This document shows, piece after piece, positions 45,268 through 57,965 of a DNA stretch of 64,000 nt. Position 1 is the first letter of the stretch; the number at the start of each line of letters is the position of its first letter. Position numbers and translations under genes: made by a program. The notes beneath the pieces were generated by a model. That model was not told the DNA's origin and made no database searches. It saw only the letters and a program-made list of their open reading frames with translations. The DNA is from Hetaerina americana (Eukaryota; Arthropoda; Insecta; Odonata; Calopterygidae). The stretch lies in the NCBI GenBank assembly GCA_022747635.1, contig JAKTNV010000026.1, positions 5,390,007 to 5,454,006 of the forward strand, read 5' to 3'.

Positions 45268-47112
45268 TATGAAAAAAAACAAGGAGAATAAAAATCGGAA
45301 ACAAATTAAGATACAGCATTTATGCTAAGAAGTGATTAATAGAAAGGTTCTATTTTCCATCAATACTACTTGCAACGCATGCTAACAAAGTTTTAAAAGA
45401 ATGGAATGCGAATTGCCAGAATATGGGAATAGAGAGATAAATGTACAAGATCTACACAAACCCCTAAACCCGGCCACGTACGTAATACTTACGAATAATA
45501 CGAAATAAAGTTAATGATATGAAAAATGATGAAAATCTATGGAAAATGGCGTTTCATAGTAAATTTTGCCAAGAATAATTAGCTTGTTTGGTAGATATGG
45601 GAATGGATTTAAATATATTGAAGAATTAAACGAGTATCTGTTAATGTTAATGTCAAATCATCGAAAGAGTTATATGGGAAAAATACATATGATAAATATG
45701 CTTTAAAAAGATGCTAAGACATTAAAACTTAAAAAATTAAAGTATTTAACTTAACACAAATAAAAACAAAAAATTAAAAGTGGGTGAACTAATATTTTTA
45801 GTTTTATATAGTTCTTTATTAGGTATGACTGAAAAAAAATGTTTTAATTTTTGACTTTTTTACGGACACTGAAAAAATATTAATATTGTGTTTAAGACTT
45901 TTTGCCACTGTATTAAATACGTGTACCACCTGTTCTAAAATGTCATTTTTAGATAAAATTATATTTGAATACACAAATAACTATGGAATTTCAGAATTGT
46001 TGTTCGCTAGAGCAGAGGAGATTAGATTAATCAAGAGCTGGAACTTGCATTACCGCGTTTGTGTCAGTGTAATGTTAGATATCTTTTTTTATTTTGTTCC
46101 CCTGCGTCCCCTTTTATGTGTTGTAAAGTGCTCCGCATATGGATGAATGATTGTTATTAATATGCAGTGCCAAAGCGGAGTCCGATGCGCTTGTCAGGCA
46201 TATTTAGTATGATAAATTACGACCAAAGCCTATTTCATGATAGCATTTACTGTGCTGAAAGATTAACTACAGGCACAGGTAAGCTGCAAAGGACGCGATC
46301 AGCAGTAATGCCTTGCCAGAGGGTGTAGCAAAATAATTGCGGAACTAATGCTGCCCAATCTGTCATTCATACACAGCCCCAGAGGGTTAAAAAGTATAGT
46401 TAATTGTGGGGTGATTTTTTTACTTTGCAAATCCTCAGTGCTCGTGCAATGTAAATACTTTATACGAAGGTGCAATGATGTGCATGTGAATGATTTCTTA
46501 GTAGAGGCAAAGAAATGTATTATTGTTCAGTATGTTTGCTTCCAAAATCTACCTTAACCGCTAAAATACCCATTATAATTATATTACAAAGCTGATTGCG
46601 ATTGAATGAAAGTTAAGCTTATTTCAACTACGAGTGTTGTCATGTTAATGATACCTGAGATTTAAGTATTTATCAAAAGTTGTACGAAAAACTGTCCTCA
46701 TCCACGAAGTACATTATTCAAGCTATTAAAGGTATTGTACCAATTAGGAATAGATTTTTAGCAATTCCTGAAGATAATCTTTGAGGCATCTATATCTTAC
46801 CAAGTATGAAAACATTTGGCCCCACATGCGTTTATTCTTCGTGTCCTCTTTACTCCAATTCTGTTTATGGCAGTAAAATTGGTAATACTTTTCCTGCCTT
46901 TTCTCCATTTATCTAAGATTGTCCTTTTTAATAGAGCTTGTAGCATCCAGCTACCACCATTGAAGCAATTTATTTTTCAATATAACTTCTAATCCATACG
47001 CTACCTTTCGAGAAAATATTGAAAAATACTTCGTCATATTTTTGCAAAAACTAACAGCAATTCCTGCGAAATTAAGGACTGCATTATTTTCGCTTTGGTA
47101 AAGTCCATTTTT
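45268..47112. other. AT-rich unique DNA, no gene recognised
   Basis: Stop-rich sequence with no recognisable gene, RNA or repeat. Confidence 0.5.
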
Positions 47113-47237
47113 ATCACATAAAACCGGATAAGTCCCGGTCAAGGCAACTTTTTTACGCTTGTGATCTGCTCGTTTCCACCTTACCCACCTGTTTTTGTCT
47201 TTTTTGTGTTCTTATCTTTTATTATTATATTATATAA

Positions 47238-47246
<9 letters not shown>
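47113..47246 (+). repeat. SINE-like repeat (plus-strand copy)
   Basis: Contains ATAAGTCCCGGTCAAGG (box-B-like), TTTTTTACGCTTGTGATCTGC and CCACCTTACCCACCTG. It then has a TTTTTGTGTTCTTATC stretch and (TA)n, the same order as the minus-strand repeat at 26658-26830. It has diverged noticeably from that copy, so the family is not very young. Confidence 0.58.

Positions 47247-47303
<57 letters not shown>
47247..47303. repeat. (TA)n microsatellite
   Basis: About 57 bases of TA directly after the SINE-like repeat, as at 26.6 kb. Confidence 0.96.
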
Positions 47304-47305
<2 letters not shown>

Positions 47306-49239
47306 AATCTATGTACACGTAATATTCATGCAGCGAGAGAGAGCTAAAAAATAAGAGATAGGGATATAAAAATGATTCAGGTAGGTTTTAAATTGCACGC
47401 TAGAAAATCCTTCGAACCCCTTTTTATTTGCTGTAAGTGGCAAAAGAAGTATAGAAAACAGTAAGGTATCTGAACAGTAAGGTATCTGATTTGCATTTTT
47501 ATTTGACTAGCGTTTTTTCGTTTTAATCGCTGTACCTGATAAATAATACAGGTATATGTTTCGGTTCCTTAAATTTAACCTTAAAATGATACATAGCATC
47601 AAATAAGTAACATTGCAAGGCATTCTCCTGGAAAACATCTACTCTCGATTCTAAGGCCTGGAACTTATATATACTGTTTCAATGAAAGATGGAAGGTATT
47701 TTTCTGTTGGTCGCCTTTTTCTCAAAAATTTATTTGAATACTTTTGGAGATTAGCACCTATAAGCTTAAAATATTATCCTCTATTCGGCAAACTTAAGAG
47801 TGAGCATTCATTCAGGTGCCAGTTAATAATTTTTACTTTGAAATTTTATAAGTCACCATTTTATAATACACACAGATATATCGCAAAGCGTTAAATAATT
47901 TTTCTAGGGCATAAATCTCACTCAAAATTTGCTAGAATCAATGCAACTGTAAATTATTCAATTACCACATTCAAAATAAATCCATCATTTTCTTACGATT
48001 TTAGCTGGAAAAAACATGTTATATTTTATACCTGTTGTTCAGTAATTGTGGGTACGCGTATTAAAAAGCAAATATTCTTGGTGTATGCATTGAATAGCGA
48101 GGGTTGATTTAATAGCTTAGCAGTTGAATTAATTTAGTGCTCCAAGAATTTGTATTCGTTCTTAATCTGTGGTTGAATAATTCCGAGCATCCAGATTCCT
48201 TGGATGGACATGAGTGCTTTGATAATTGTTATTTCAAGACGAATTGGGTTTCATACCTTAATTTTGAACCAAGCATCCTCTACGCTTCCCCTCACTCTTT
48301 AGATCTACTCTTCAGTTATTTCAGTTGCTTCCATGCAATCATTACATTATGCTTCCATCTGCCCTTATGCCTTAATGCGATAACATCAAATGACCTTGCA
48401 TTAGTATTCTAGATCTTTCGAAATATTGTGCGTTCCCAATTTCATCAGCCAATTGTATCTTTTGCACGCATTTTTATTCGTATCTCCTTCGAAACGATGC
48501 GGACTGCAACGTAAAAAATAAACGCATTCATCAATTCAATAGAAAAGAACATCTTTTATTCCTTGTTCCCTGTGCTTCCTTGCAGGACATTTTCCGCCAA
48601 GGGAGCAAATATTTCCATGTTTTACACGCCCTCCCCCAATGCTCGTTATAATGAAGATGTAATATCCGAGCACAATGCATTTGGTAGGATGAGTCGGAGC
48701 CCTGGAGAGTTATGATGACTACCATCACTACTCTGTTTAAGTATACGTCACTTACCCCTAGACACCAGGGATCAATCCTACCAGTGTCAGATTCCGCGGC
48801 AGAAATTAAATCTGGATTCGGCCATTATTCACTTCCATTTCATTTCGCACATAATCCCCTTAGATAAACTCACGTCATCTTCCCCAAGCCCTCAGGATTC
48901 TCCGCCATTTCCTCACCACGCCTCATTGCTTACGCAGATTCTATTCACCCTCCACCCCTCTCCTTTCTCTCCCTCTCTGTCCCCACTTCTTCCAGCATCG
49001 ATACTTAACCTCCCTCACTTGAAGATATTAAATTGATTGCGGATAATCTCCCATCTACACCGGGAGAGGGAGAAACTAGACGTGGGTTATAAAGAGGAGG
49101 AAAGTTGTTGGCATAGGCCGTTGGGTTCCTTTTCGACCCTTTGCTCACCCATCTCTCTAAAACCTCCCGAGTCTTTAAGGGATGCGGAGTGGTAAGGGGA
49201 GAGAGAGTGCATAATGAATGAATTGAGGATGGGCATAAC
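47304..49239. other. Unique DNA, no gene recognised
   Basis: AT-rich, becoming more pyrimidine-rich after 48850. No recognisable feature was found. Confidence 0.5.
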
Positions 49240-49690
49240 TTGTTTTCCTGCGTCCCCACCTCCTTGGCACCCCCTTCCTCGCGTCTTCAACCATTACTAC
49301 CCGTCCTTGCAGTCTCGTGCATCCATATCTCCTCCCATTCCACTCCACCTCAACCCCTTCACCCCATCCGGGCACGCTCTCGCGTCGGGTGCCGTCGCTG
49401 TTTGATTGCCCCGGACGTCACCCTACCCCACCGCCGCCGCCCTTATTATGGGCGCCCCGCGCCTGCAGTTCCCTTTATCGGCATCCGATCGCGCGCGGCG
49501 GCGGTGGCATCCTCCGCCGCTCCTCCCCGGCTCTCTACAGTGGCGGAAAAGGAGACGAAGAGTGGGGGGAAGGAGAGGGATATCCCCCGGTGAAGACGGG
49601 GTGGCTTTCCATGGACCCCTTTCTCCCTCCCTCTCGCCATCTTTATAATAGCGCATCCAATAGGTCCTCTTCCTCCTCCCCCACTCACAC
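49240..49690. other. GC/CpG-rich island 6
   Basis: About 0.45 kb rich in CpG, with several overlapping frames on both strands (up to 129 codons plus). The frames encode Pro/Ser/Arg-rich peptides without domains. It is similar in character to the other islands. Confidence 0.45.
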
Positions 49691-52600
49691 ACCCCATCTC
49701 CCATGAAGGCGAAGTGATTACGGATTCGATTGCCATAAGCAATGCGTATTTGAGTGATTAAGACGAAGTGAGGGAAGTAGCTACGGTCCATGCCGTGGTA
49801 TCATTTAAAGCTCGGATACGTTGTAATTACTCGTGTTTCGTCTGCGGCATATTTTCTCTTTATTTCCACCCAAGCGAGTGAATAATTTTAAAGTCCTTTG
49901 GTCATCAAATATTTGTATTCCTATATAATCTGTGCAAAAGATTGTGACTTTGAGAGATAAAACTGTACAAGTATTTCTTTTGCAAACCTTATTGTAAGGT
50001 AAACTTAATGGTAATTGTGCATTGTTTATTTATTGTATAACGTTTTTCACTAAAACACTGCCAAAGTACAGAAAGAGATATTAAGCTATACTGAGGCGAC
50101 CAGTCAGTGTGATTTTTTAAAAAATATCTGAAAGATGCTATAGCTTTGTAAGATATGACAATTAAAACACGAAGAAAATAGTTTTAAAAGTATTTTAACC
50201 AAGGTAATATATATGTATAAACAAACGTTCAAATTCGAATCATTTCAGTCACATTAAATCTACGAAACCCACGTGATCCGTGCTATAATTCTCCGCGCTG
50301 CTACCTTAACTGTCTCTGAGGCCGAGGACGAACCTTTCTAGCGCGATCATCTAGTCCAAAAGGTGCGACCGTCCGACGCTGCCCTTGCAAAGCATTCAAC
50401 ACTGCTAAATCCTTCTTTGGAAGCTCCCTTTTCCCATTCTACAGGTATCAGTGTGTTTCTGGGCGAGTGTGGAAAGAAGCATTGCTGCCGCGGCTGTCTA
50501 CCAGCCTAGAAGTGAACATTCAAGACAATGTAATGTAGCTACTGCTCTCACTGCGAGAAAGAAATATGGCTATCCACTCGCATTTCGAGACGACTCACCT
50601 TATCCGTAGTCGTCGATATTTTACTAGTGCTTCCATTCTCTTTGCTTATTTTGGTTTCCGATGGCTCACGGCAAACATCTTTTATTTCTCCACGCATTAA
50701 ATTTAATACTATCTCGTTAAGAAGATTTCCACGTCCTCCAGCTTATAGCAAATTGGCTCGCATTCTCAATTGCGTGTCAATATTGTGGCATGTATTCTCA
50801 TGATATGTTCCATCCTTCCCCAGCAAAATGTCTTGAGGAAACAAATAAAAATTTAACTGCCGATAATTCATGTGGAGTGGAGTAGGACTGACGTTCGACC
50901 CCAGTAAAATATTAATTCAACTTTTTTGTAGATAATTTTGAACTTTTAATTGAAAAGTATATTCTATTTCATCATATGAATTCAGCCAAAGTTGTATTAC
51001 AAATGATGATTCTTCCTTTCACTATGGTAAGCTTACATTGCTGGTATGATAAGATGCATTGCTGAAAAGAAAGCGTTACTCAAGTGAGATGATTTTTCAT
51101 AACCTTCAGTTGCTTTTGTGCTTTTTCATAATTATTAGTAAGTATAAACTTATGGTATAAATTCCAATGGAGCGGTGTAATAAGTGCACCGAGTGCTTCA
51201 GAGCATTGAACAATTTTTCGGGTCCAAGATTCGCAAAAGAGCACATCGCTTGTCTAATATAAGGCAATGTCTGCTCGTTAGGACAGCACAAATTAATGTT
51301 TAAGCACACATTTTCGTCGCATACACGTAAAAACTTGTCATGATTTTCAATGTGTTAATGTTGAGATTCTTTGCTATGATATGCCGTAAAATATTGCCAT
51401 CGCAGGCTGTTCTCCTTGGAAGTTTGGGCGTAGTTATTTTAAAGAGCAACTTTTGTCAATTTTAGTGTACAAATATTAATTTTCTAAAAACGCTCAATGC
51501 TTCGTTCTATTCTGATATCCTCTTATTTTAGAATTGATTTTCCCTCTAATTAGTTGTTCTACCGTTCCCCGCAAGGTAGGCGCAATTGTCGCGGCCAGCC
51601 TGAAAAATTAATTAAATCCTTATGCAAGTATGAAAAATACACATTTGAAGAATTTTGATATAATTTTGATAAATCTTTGATATAGCTCTTTGATAACCGT
51701 GTAGAGTTTCGACTGTGAGTCTCATTATGGATTCATCATCATAGATTTAATATCACGATACTTCTATGAAAGACTAATGATTAAACATCAAATAAATAAG
51801 AGAAAGATAATCTTATTTTTTATTTTCTGAGTTTTCTGTCATTTTGTGATTATGAATCAAATGCTTTTAACATCCTGTAGGCATGGGGTTCAAACTAAGA
51901 TTTTTATAATAATTCAATACATCGCTCAACTTAGAAACCCTATGAAGGATGTATACACTCTGAAAATAACGACGAATATAATGATAGCGTGTCAGAAGTC
52001 TTCGGCAAATGTGATGATACTTTGAAATTTGATTTCTATAATTGATCTGACCCTTGAACTGCGTCCATATGATTATTATTATGACCTGTTTACAATTTGA
52101 ATACATGTACATAGGTTTGGCGGCGTTCATTGCATCTTCTTTTGACTATGATTTCCTAGGCTAATTCGTTAATTACGAATTTTGTAGCATAAATTCCTAT
52201 TTTTGGGCTAAAGTTTCTCTCCATTTCAAGTAGGTATTAGTGGTGGTGAAAAGAGCATCTTAATTCCTGAGCTTTGCGTCACAAAACACTCCACTCTCAG
52301 CAAACTTCAAAGCCACCTCATCTCATGCTGCCATATTTTATTAATTATTATTTTATGAATGTGCTAATCGTAAAAACTGCATATTTTATTATTAGAGTGT
52401 TTCAATTAACTATATTATCTCAGCATACAAATTAATGTGATCTCCTGCAGTGATTATCCGAGCAAAAAATGTAATACTGCAGGCCGGTAACGTTAACATT
52501 TTTGGTCTTTCATTGTTCTGCTCTGAAATAATTTTAACTTAAATTGTCAATTTTTTCACTTTTCATATTTTTTTACCTTTCTGTTTTACGCCCAAAGTTT

Positions 52601-55600
52601 TGTGAAATTCACTCATCAGGGTTGTCGGTGGGGTAGTTCGCGCAAGCTGGGGGATACTAGAAATGCCCGGATTTGAGTCAAAGCTCTCCCGTGGCCAGTA
52701 ACCGTGCGTCACCATCGAAAGAAATATAATATTGAAATCCAAATGAAAGAATTAAATTGAGAAATAGATTATGTACGATATTAATACAGCTGTGATGTCA
52801 ATAAAATATTGTTCAAACATTAGGGATTTAATAGGCATTTTATGTTAATTTTTTTCTGTTTTGCAGTTTCTAAATATATTCATACGCATTAAAACATACA
52901 TAGGTAGTAAGTGCAACTGTCACTGATTTACACTCAAGCATTCGTGTCGAATGATTTTTATCTAATAATTATCGAAATTGTAACGGCGTTTTTTGGGTTT
53001 CTAGCGCCAAACGGGGTCCCATATCCACGCTGCACTCTCTGTAAGCAACTTATAGAGTAGGATTATTCAATAGATTGGCCAAAAACAAAGTTTAACTTTA
53101 ATATGCACGAAAATCTTTAACCTATATATATTTATGGAATTCGCTCGTTGAAATTGAAAAATAGGTAGGTAATTTGTAATTATGCCACCAGTATTTAACA
53201 GAAATTATAACACGGATAATAAAAATTGAGCTGCTCCTTTTTCATATTTTCATATTCTGATAAATTCATTATTTAAACATCCATGATGATATCTTCACTT
53301 ACTTGTGCAAGTATATATAATTGAGTTTGTTCGAAAGTTGCTGCAGTAGAAAATCATGATCGTGGATTAAACTATTACATAAAAACACCAAAATATTATG
53401 GGAAGTCAAATGGAAACCGACCACCCGCTACAACAACCAGTCCACGCGCCAACAAGGACATAACCCAACTGTGTGCACCTGTTAGTTGTCACTATGCGGT
53501 CCTCTTGCTACAGTAATGGCAGTATCGATACGTATAAACCTAGCTTTTAGCTTTTAGGGGACTACGTATGTTACGGCGGGTCCTCATTTTTCATTTGAAT
53601 GCCCCAAGTACACTTAAGGAGTTCACCTACACTCGTAAGTCTACATATTTTTGCCTGCGGCGTTTGTTTAATTAGCCATTTACAATTTTTGATTTAGCCA
53701 CTATTCCTCAAAACAGTATTGAGGTGATTTTTGATTTTTTTCGTCATCGCTATTCTAGAGGCTTTGAAAATTATTTTATCTAAGGCATTTGCCCAAGTAG
53801 GTGCTGTCTGTGTCTTGAACAGATTAGTTGACTGGTTGATCAATAAGGTAACATATAATTGGTGCGAAGTTACCTTCCGAGAGGCTGTACCTCCTCTGCA
53901 GTCTCTAAGAATCAAGCCATGCTATTAGATTTTAGGCTCAACAGTTTCCTGCTGCAGGATAAAAAGCCTTCATTACTCAGAGGAGGGTGGTGCAGAGCTC
54001 TTTACCCGTCGCGACGGAAAAAAATTAAGATCATGTGAAAGATGCTCACCTTTTAAAAGTATTTACACAAAACTATTGCCGTCCGTTGCCATTCAACGCA
54101 ATTGAAAAAGAAAACTTGACGCCTGAAGTTATCTTCTTCATTCAAAGCAAATTGACACCACAGTCTCCATCGCTTATGCATTTGGGAATGAATGATCGCA
54201 TTCCATTTAACTCATTTTATTGCTTATATTTAGATAAAATGTAGTTGTGATAGCCATCTTTTAAGACCATACAGCAAAGAGGAGACATACAACAAACGTC
54301 CTTTTTTTTGCTTTCCGAGAGTTCACTCTTAGTTTAAATAACATGATTGGAAGCGTACTTACTCCATCAGTTGTTAAGTATGGAGACAAGTTTCGTCATC
54401 ATAGGCGTGTGAGTCTTTCTCAGCTTTTTCAAATTAACGATATGATTGCTAAATTTATTGATGGAAATTCATGATGCTGGAGCAATAGTTACCCCGGCAT
54501 GTGGTTGTGTCTAAAGAGTAAGCAGCCAGTTTTTTTTATTTATGCCATTTCATTTGTCAGCATTGAAAATGAAGATGTAGGATCATGAAAGGATTCTTGT
54601 AGTGTATCGTACGTCATATTAAGTGGCGTTGGGTTTAATTTTACGATCATGAACTTTCAAATGCTGCTCGATTGAAGTATCGCGCCATTCAACTTGCTGA
54701 ACAGCAGCAAAAGATCGAGCCAAGAAGAGGTGGTGATTAAATTTTATGCAGCATGTTACAGGTTAATATCGGTCTTAAATGTCCATCTCTTGCCGGGATG
54801 ATTTACGGATATTCGTTAAAACGTGGACCCTTCGCATATCATTTCCAAACGTGATGATATCCATTGTCAATGTTTTTCTAATATCTCTAGTTTCCTGATA
54901 GGTGGTACCATTTGGAGGTGAGGGCGATACAGCCGAAGGTGCCGACAGATCTTTCGATACTAATATTGGAATATGTTGTAGTATGCGATTTATTCGGCAT
55001 CCACCGTTTCCACCAAATCGTAACTTCAAAATTATGCTTCAATTTTAATGTAGAGAAAAAGTTTACTTTTGAGAGTAACAATTACCAATTCTGAGGTCAA
55101 ATTGTGCAAATTATTCCCCTGAATCTTAAGAGAGGTAAAATTCTTGTTTATTCCTCACACGAGGTTGAAATGTTACCAATTTCAAAATGGCCATACTGTT
55201 AAGAAGTAAATTAAATGACACTATCAATATGCAATTAATGTTATACTATCCAAAATGTCATCAAATTTTAATCATTATCATAAAATTGAATTTAGCATGT
55301 GAAATGTAATGAAAATCAATTCTTACACTAAACCTGAATATATTTTTTTCGAGAATTTTTGATCTTGAGGGTCTCTTAATGGTAGTTCGATGGTATTTGG
55401 AGCAAAAGGCTACAAAAGACTGGACTTATATTTCAATGCTGGTCCCTTTTGCCTATTAAAATGATTATAATAATACACTAACATTGAGTTAATTACTATG
55501 ATCAGTAACACTCACTGAATTATTCGAGTAATTTTTAAAACTATTTAAGCACAATAAATACCAATTGAATGATGTTTTATTGATGCTCATGATGTGGCTT

Positions 55601-55806
55601 AGATAAATCAACGGCTGCGTTGTATTGCATCTACTTTATCCACCTTAAGAAAATTTTTTTTTAAATATTTCGTGGAAATTATGTCGTATCATTCTTTAAA
55701 CTCGTTTATAAATTTGCTCTTGGAATATGATTGTCCCATGCTGAAATAAACTCTTCCGGGTATTAATTTTAGCAGGCCAAGGGGGGATATTCAGATTAAG
55801 GCTTAC
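49691..55806. other. Long AT-rich unique stretch, no gene recognised
   Basis: About 6 kb with no transposon ends, RNA gene or domain-bearing frame. Short frames at 53694-53928 (both strands) and 54035-54244 have no recognised similarity. A weak tRNA-like patch at 52625-52685 was not called. Confidence 0.45.
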
Positions 55807-56265
55807 CTAAAATTTACAAGGGCACACACTAAAGAGGGTGATAAATGCAAACCACTGGAATCGAAATGGTGTATTCTGGGAGCCTCCCTCATGTAAAAGA
55901 TGAGGATTGATATTATAAGCCACAATCTCCACGCGAAGAAAATAATCACGCTGGAAAGGCAAGTAAACGTTAGTTTTTGGATCAATTCCATTAGTTCTGA
56001 AGATCATCGAGGTCTGTGTTACGTAAAAGGATCGCTGCACGACGAAAGCGGTCTCTCCTAAGATAGGACTCACTTGAGAGTCTTGTTGGAAGACTGATGA
56101 AACGACCGGACCGCGTCTCATCCTGATAACGAAAGTAAGAATTATTACCATGTCAAGCGTTCCATTGTCGACTAATTGTCCTCGCATATCGCAATTGAAG
56201 GCATATAGTAAGTTTTCTCCTTTAGCCTTAGAATGCTTCTCTGTTCTGTGCTCCCTGAACGGCAA
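55807..56265 (-). other. Unassigned 152-codon open frame
   Basis: A minus-strand frame from the ATG at 56265. The translation has balanced, protein-like composition (for example ENLLYAFNCDMRGQLVDNG and then DMVIILTFVIRMRRGPVV) and is not low-complexity, unlike most chance frames in this window. It faintly recalls the extracellular beta-rich segments of zona-pellucida-type proteins, but no Cys pattern confirms that. It could be an exon of a host gene or a relic of an unrecognised element. No splice sites were assigned. Function is unknown. Confidence 0.25.
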
Positions 56266-57589
56266 TAGATTGTCAGGATATTTATTAACAGGGGGCGAAG
56301 GGAAAACATTCTTATCTAAGTGAACTTGACATCCACGACTAACATTTTACGATTGCCTGAGTAGCCAAAATGATGCTTAATGCTATAAAATAAGTTTTGT
56401 GAGATAGAACGAGAGAGGAAGTAGTGTTGTCACGAAGATATGCGCATTCGTGCACCGTTCCTTTAGCGAAATGACTGCCAGCCATTATAAACAGAGATGT
56501 CTGAGAGTATTGAGCTGGGGCCTTTGTCAGTTCGATGGAAAAATCATAATAAACAAAATTTTATAATAAATCTAGCGACCTCTTGCGCGCAACGATCATA
56601 CCATTTCCTACTGTCCTAGAAATTTTTTTATGACTTTCGATGATCCATGAGTGTGCTTGCCCCCCGAGTAGACTGATTTTTTTAAGCAAGTCTTACATGA
56701 GAGTTACTTGCTCATAAATAAAATTAAAATGTCATCTAAGTCCCTAAATTGGTATCTCAACCCTTTGGACGTCTTTTCTCTACTTCATCTCTTCCAGCTT
56801 AGCCCTCGCCTAGATAATCACTTGTATAAGCATATTTCATTATACAAACTAAAGAAAATGCCAAAAAATGCCCATCTATGGACTAAAATAAACCTTGAAA
56901 AGGTTACCACAGATATATGAAAAGTGGATTCAAACCATTAAATTGCGATTACGTGCCACAATGAAAGTACTTGTTTTATTAATAGGTTTCACCAAATGTG
57001 TTGATGGACTGCGTTTTTCGACATTCCTAAACTTGAAAAGGTTTGCCGTCAGCTTGTGTAGGAAGATTTTGATAGCATTTCAGTTCTATAAATTCTCCAA
57101 AAAAAAACAGTCAAATGGTAGCGGATTTGCCACTAAAAAGTATGGAGAGAATGCTGAAAGATACTCTCCGATTTCTTCCTGAAAACCCATTTAATCAAGT
57201 TTAATAATCTAAAAATCTTCACTCCCGTTATTTCTCCATCTTTTTAATGTCATGCGAAATAAATATTGCTGCCAAAGTAGCAGACGTGATTGTATGGGGG
57301 TCGCCATCTATTTTCTTTCCTTCAAGCAATCACATTTTGCCATCTGTTTAACATCTCAGTGAAATCATAGCAGATAATTACGAAGTATGGAGATTCTAAA
57401 TGTGAATGGAGGGAAATGGTTTCCTTGAATGGTTTTATTTGGGGGTGAAGAGCAAGCCTTATTTGGAGCTGCATCTAAAATCAATTACAGAGCACATACG
57501 AGTATAAGGCCGAAGCTACTAATTTGAATTACTTGCGTTAACAATCAATTCTTTATGGCAGCTCGGAGCCTGGTGATTTCAAAAAATGT
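56266..57589. other. AT-rich unique DNA, no gene recognised
   Basis: A 95-codon frame at 56895-57182 has no recognised domain. Nothing else stands out. Confidence 0.45.
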
Positions 57590-57965
57590 TTTTTGTTTCC
57601 TTCCGAGAGCGGCCTCGAGGCCTTGGGAACGGCACCTCCTCTCGAGGCGACCCGTGGATCTTCCTCCTCCTCATTACCCATTCCTCCGATTCGCCTCTCG
57701 CAGGGCCAAGCGCCGACGGAGACGCGGGGATAATGCGTTTGTCGTGTCCGCGTCTCGCGCTCCCTACGACCGTCGGATGAGCAAGGGCGACCGCCGCAAC
57801 AGCAGCCAGAGTGATTTCCGCGGGCCTCCCCGCCCCTCCTCGTCCCCACTCGTCCCAACCCCTCCCCCCCACGCCCCTCGGGCCCGCCGATTGCTGCGGC
57901 CCAGAGGCGCGGCGATCGCGGATATCGCAACCAATAAACTGCGATGCAATCGAGAAAATCGCCCG
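57590..57965. other. GC/CpG-rich island 7
   Basis: A short CpG-rich, GC-rich block with overlapping frames on both strands (166 codons plus at 57555-58055, 131 codons minus). No domain is visible, and the frames are explained by composition. It may be a regulatory element or an untranslated first exon. Confidence 0.45.
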
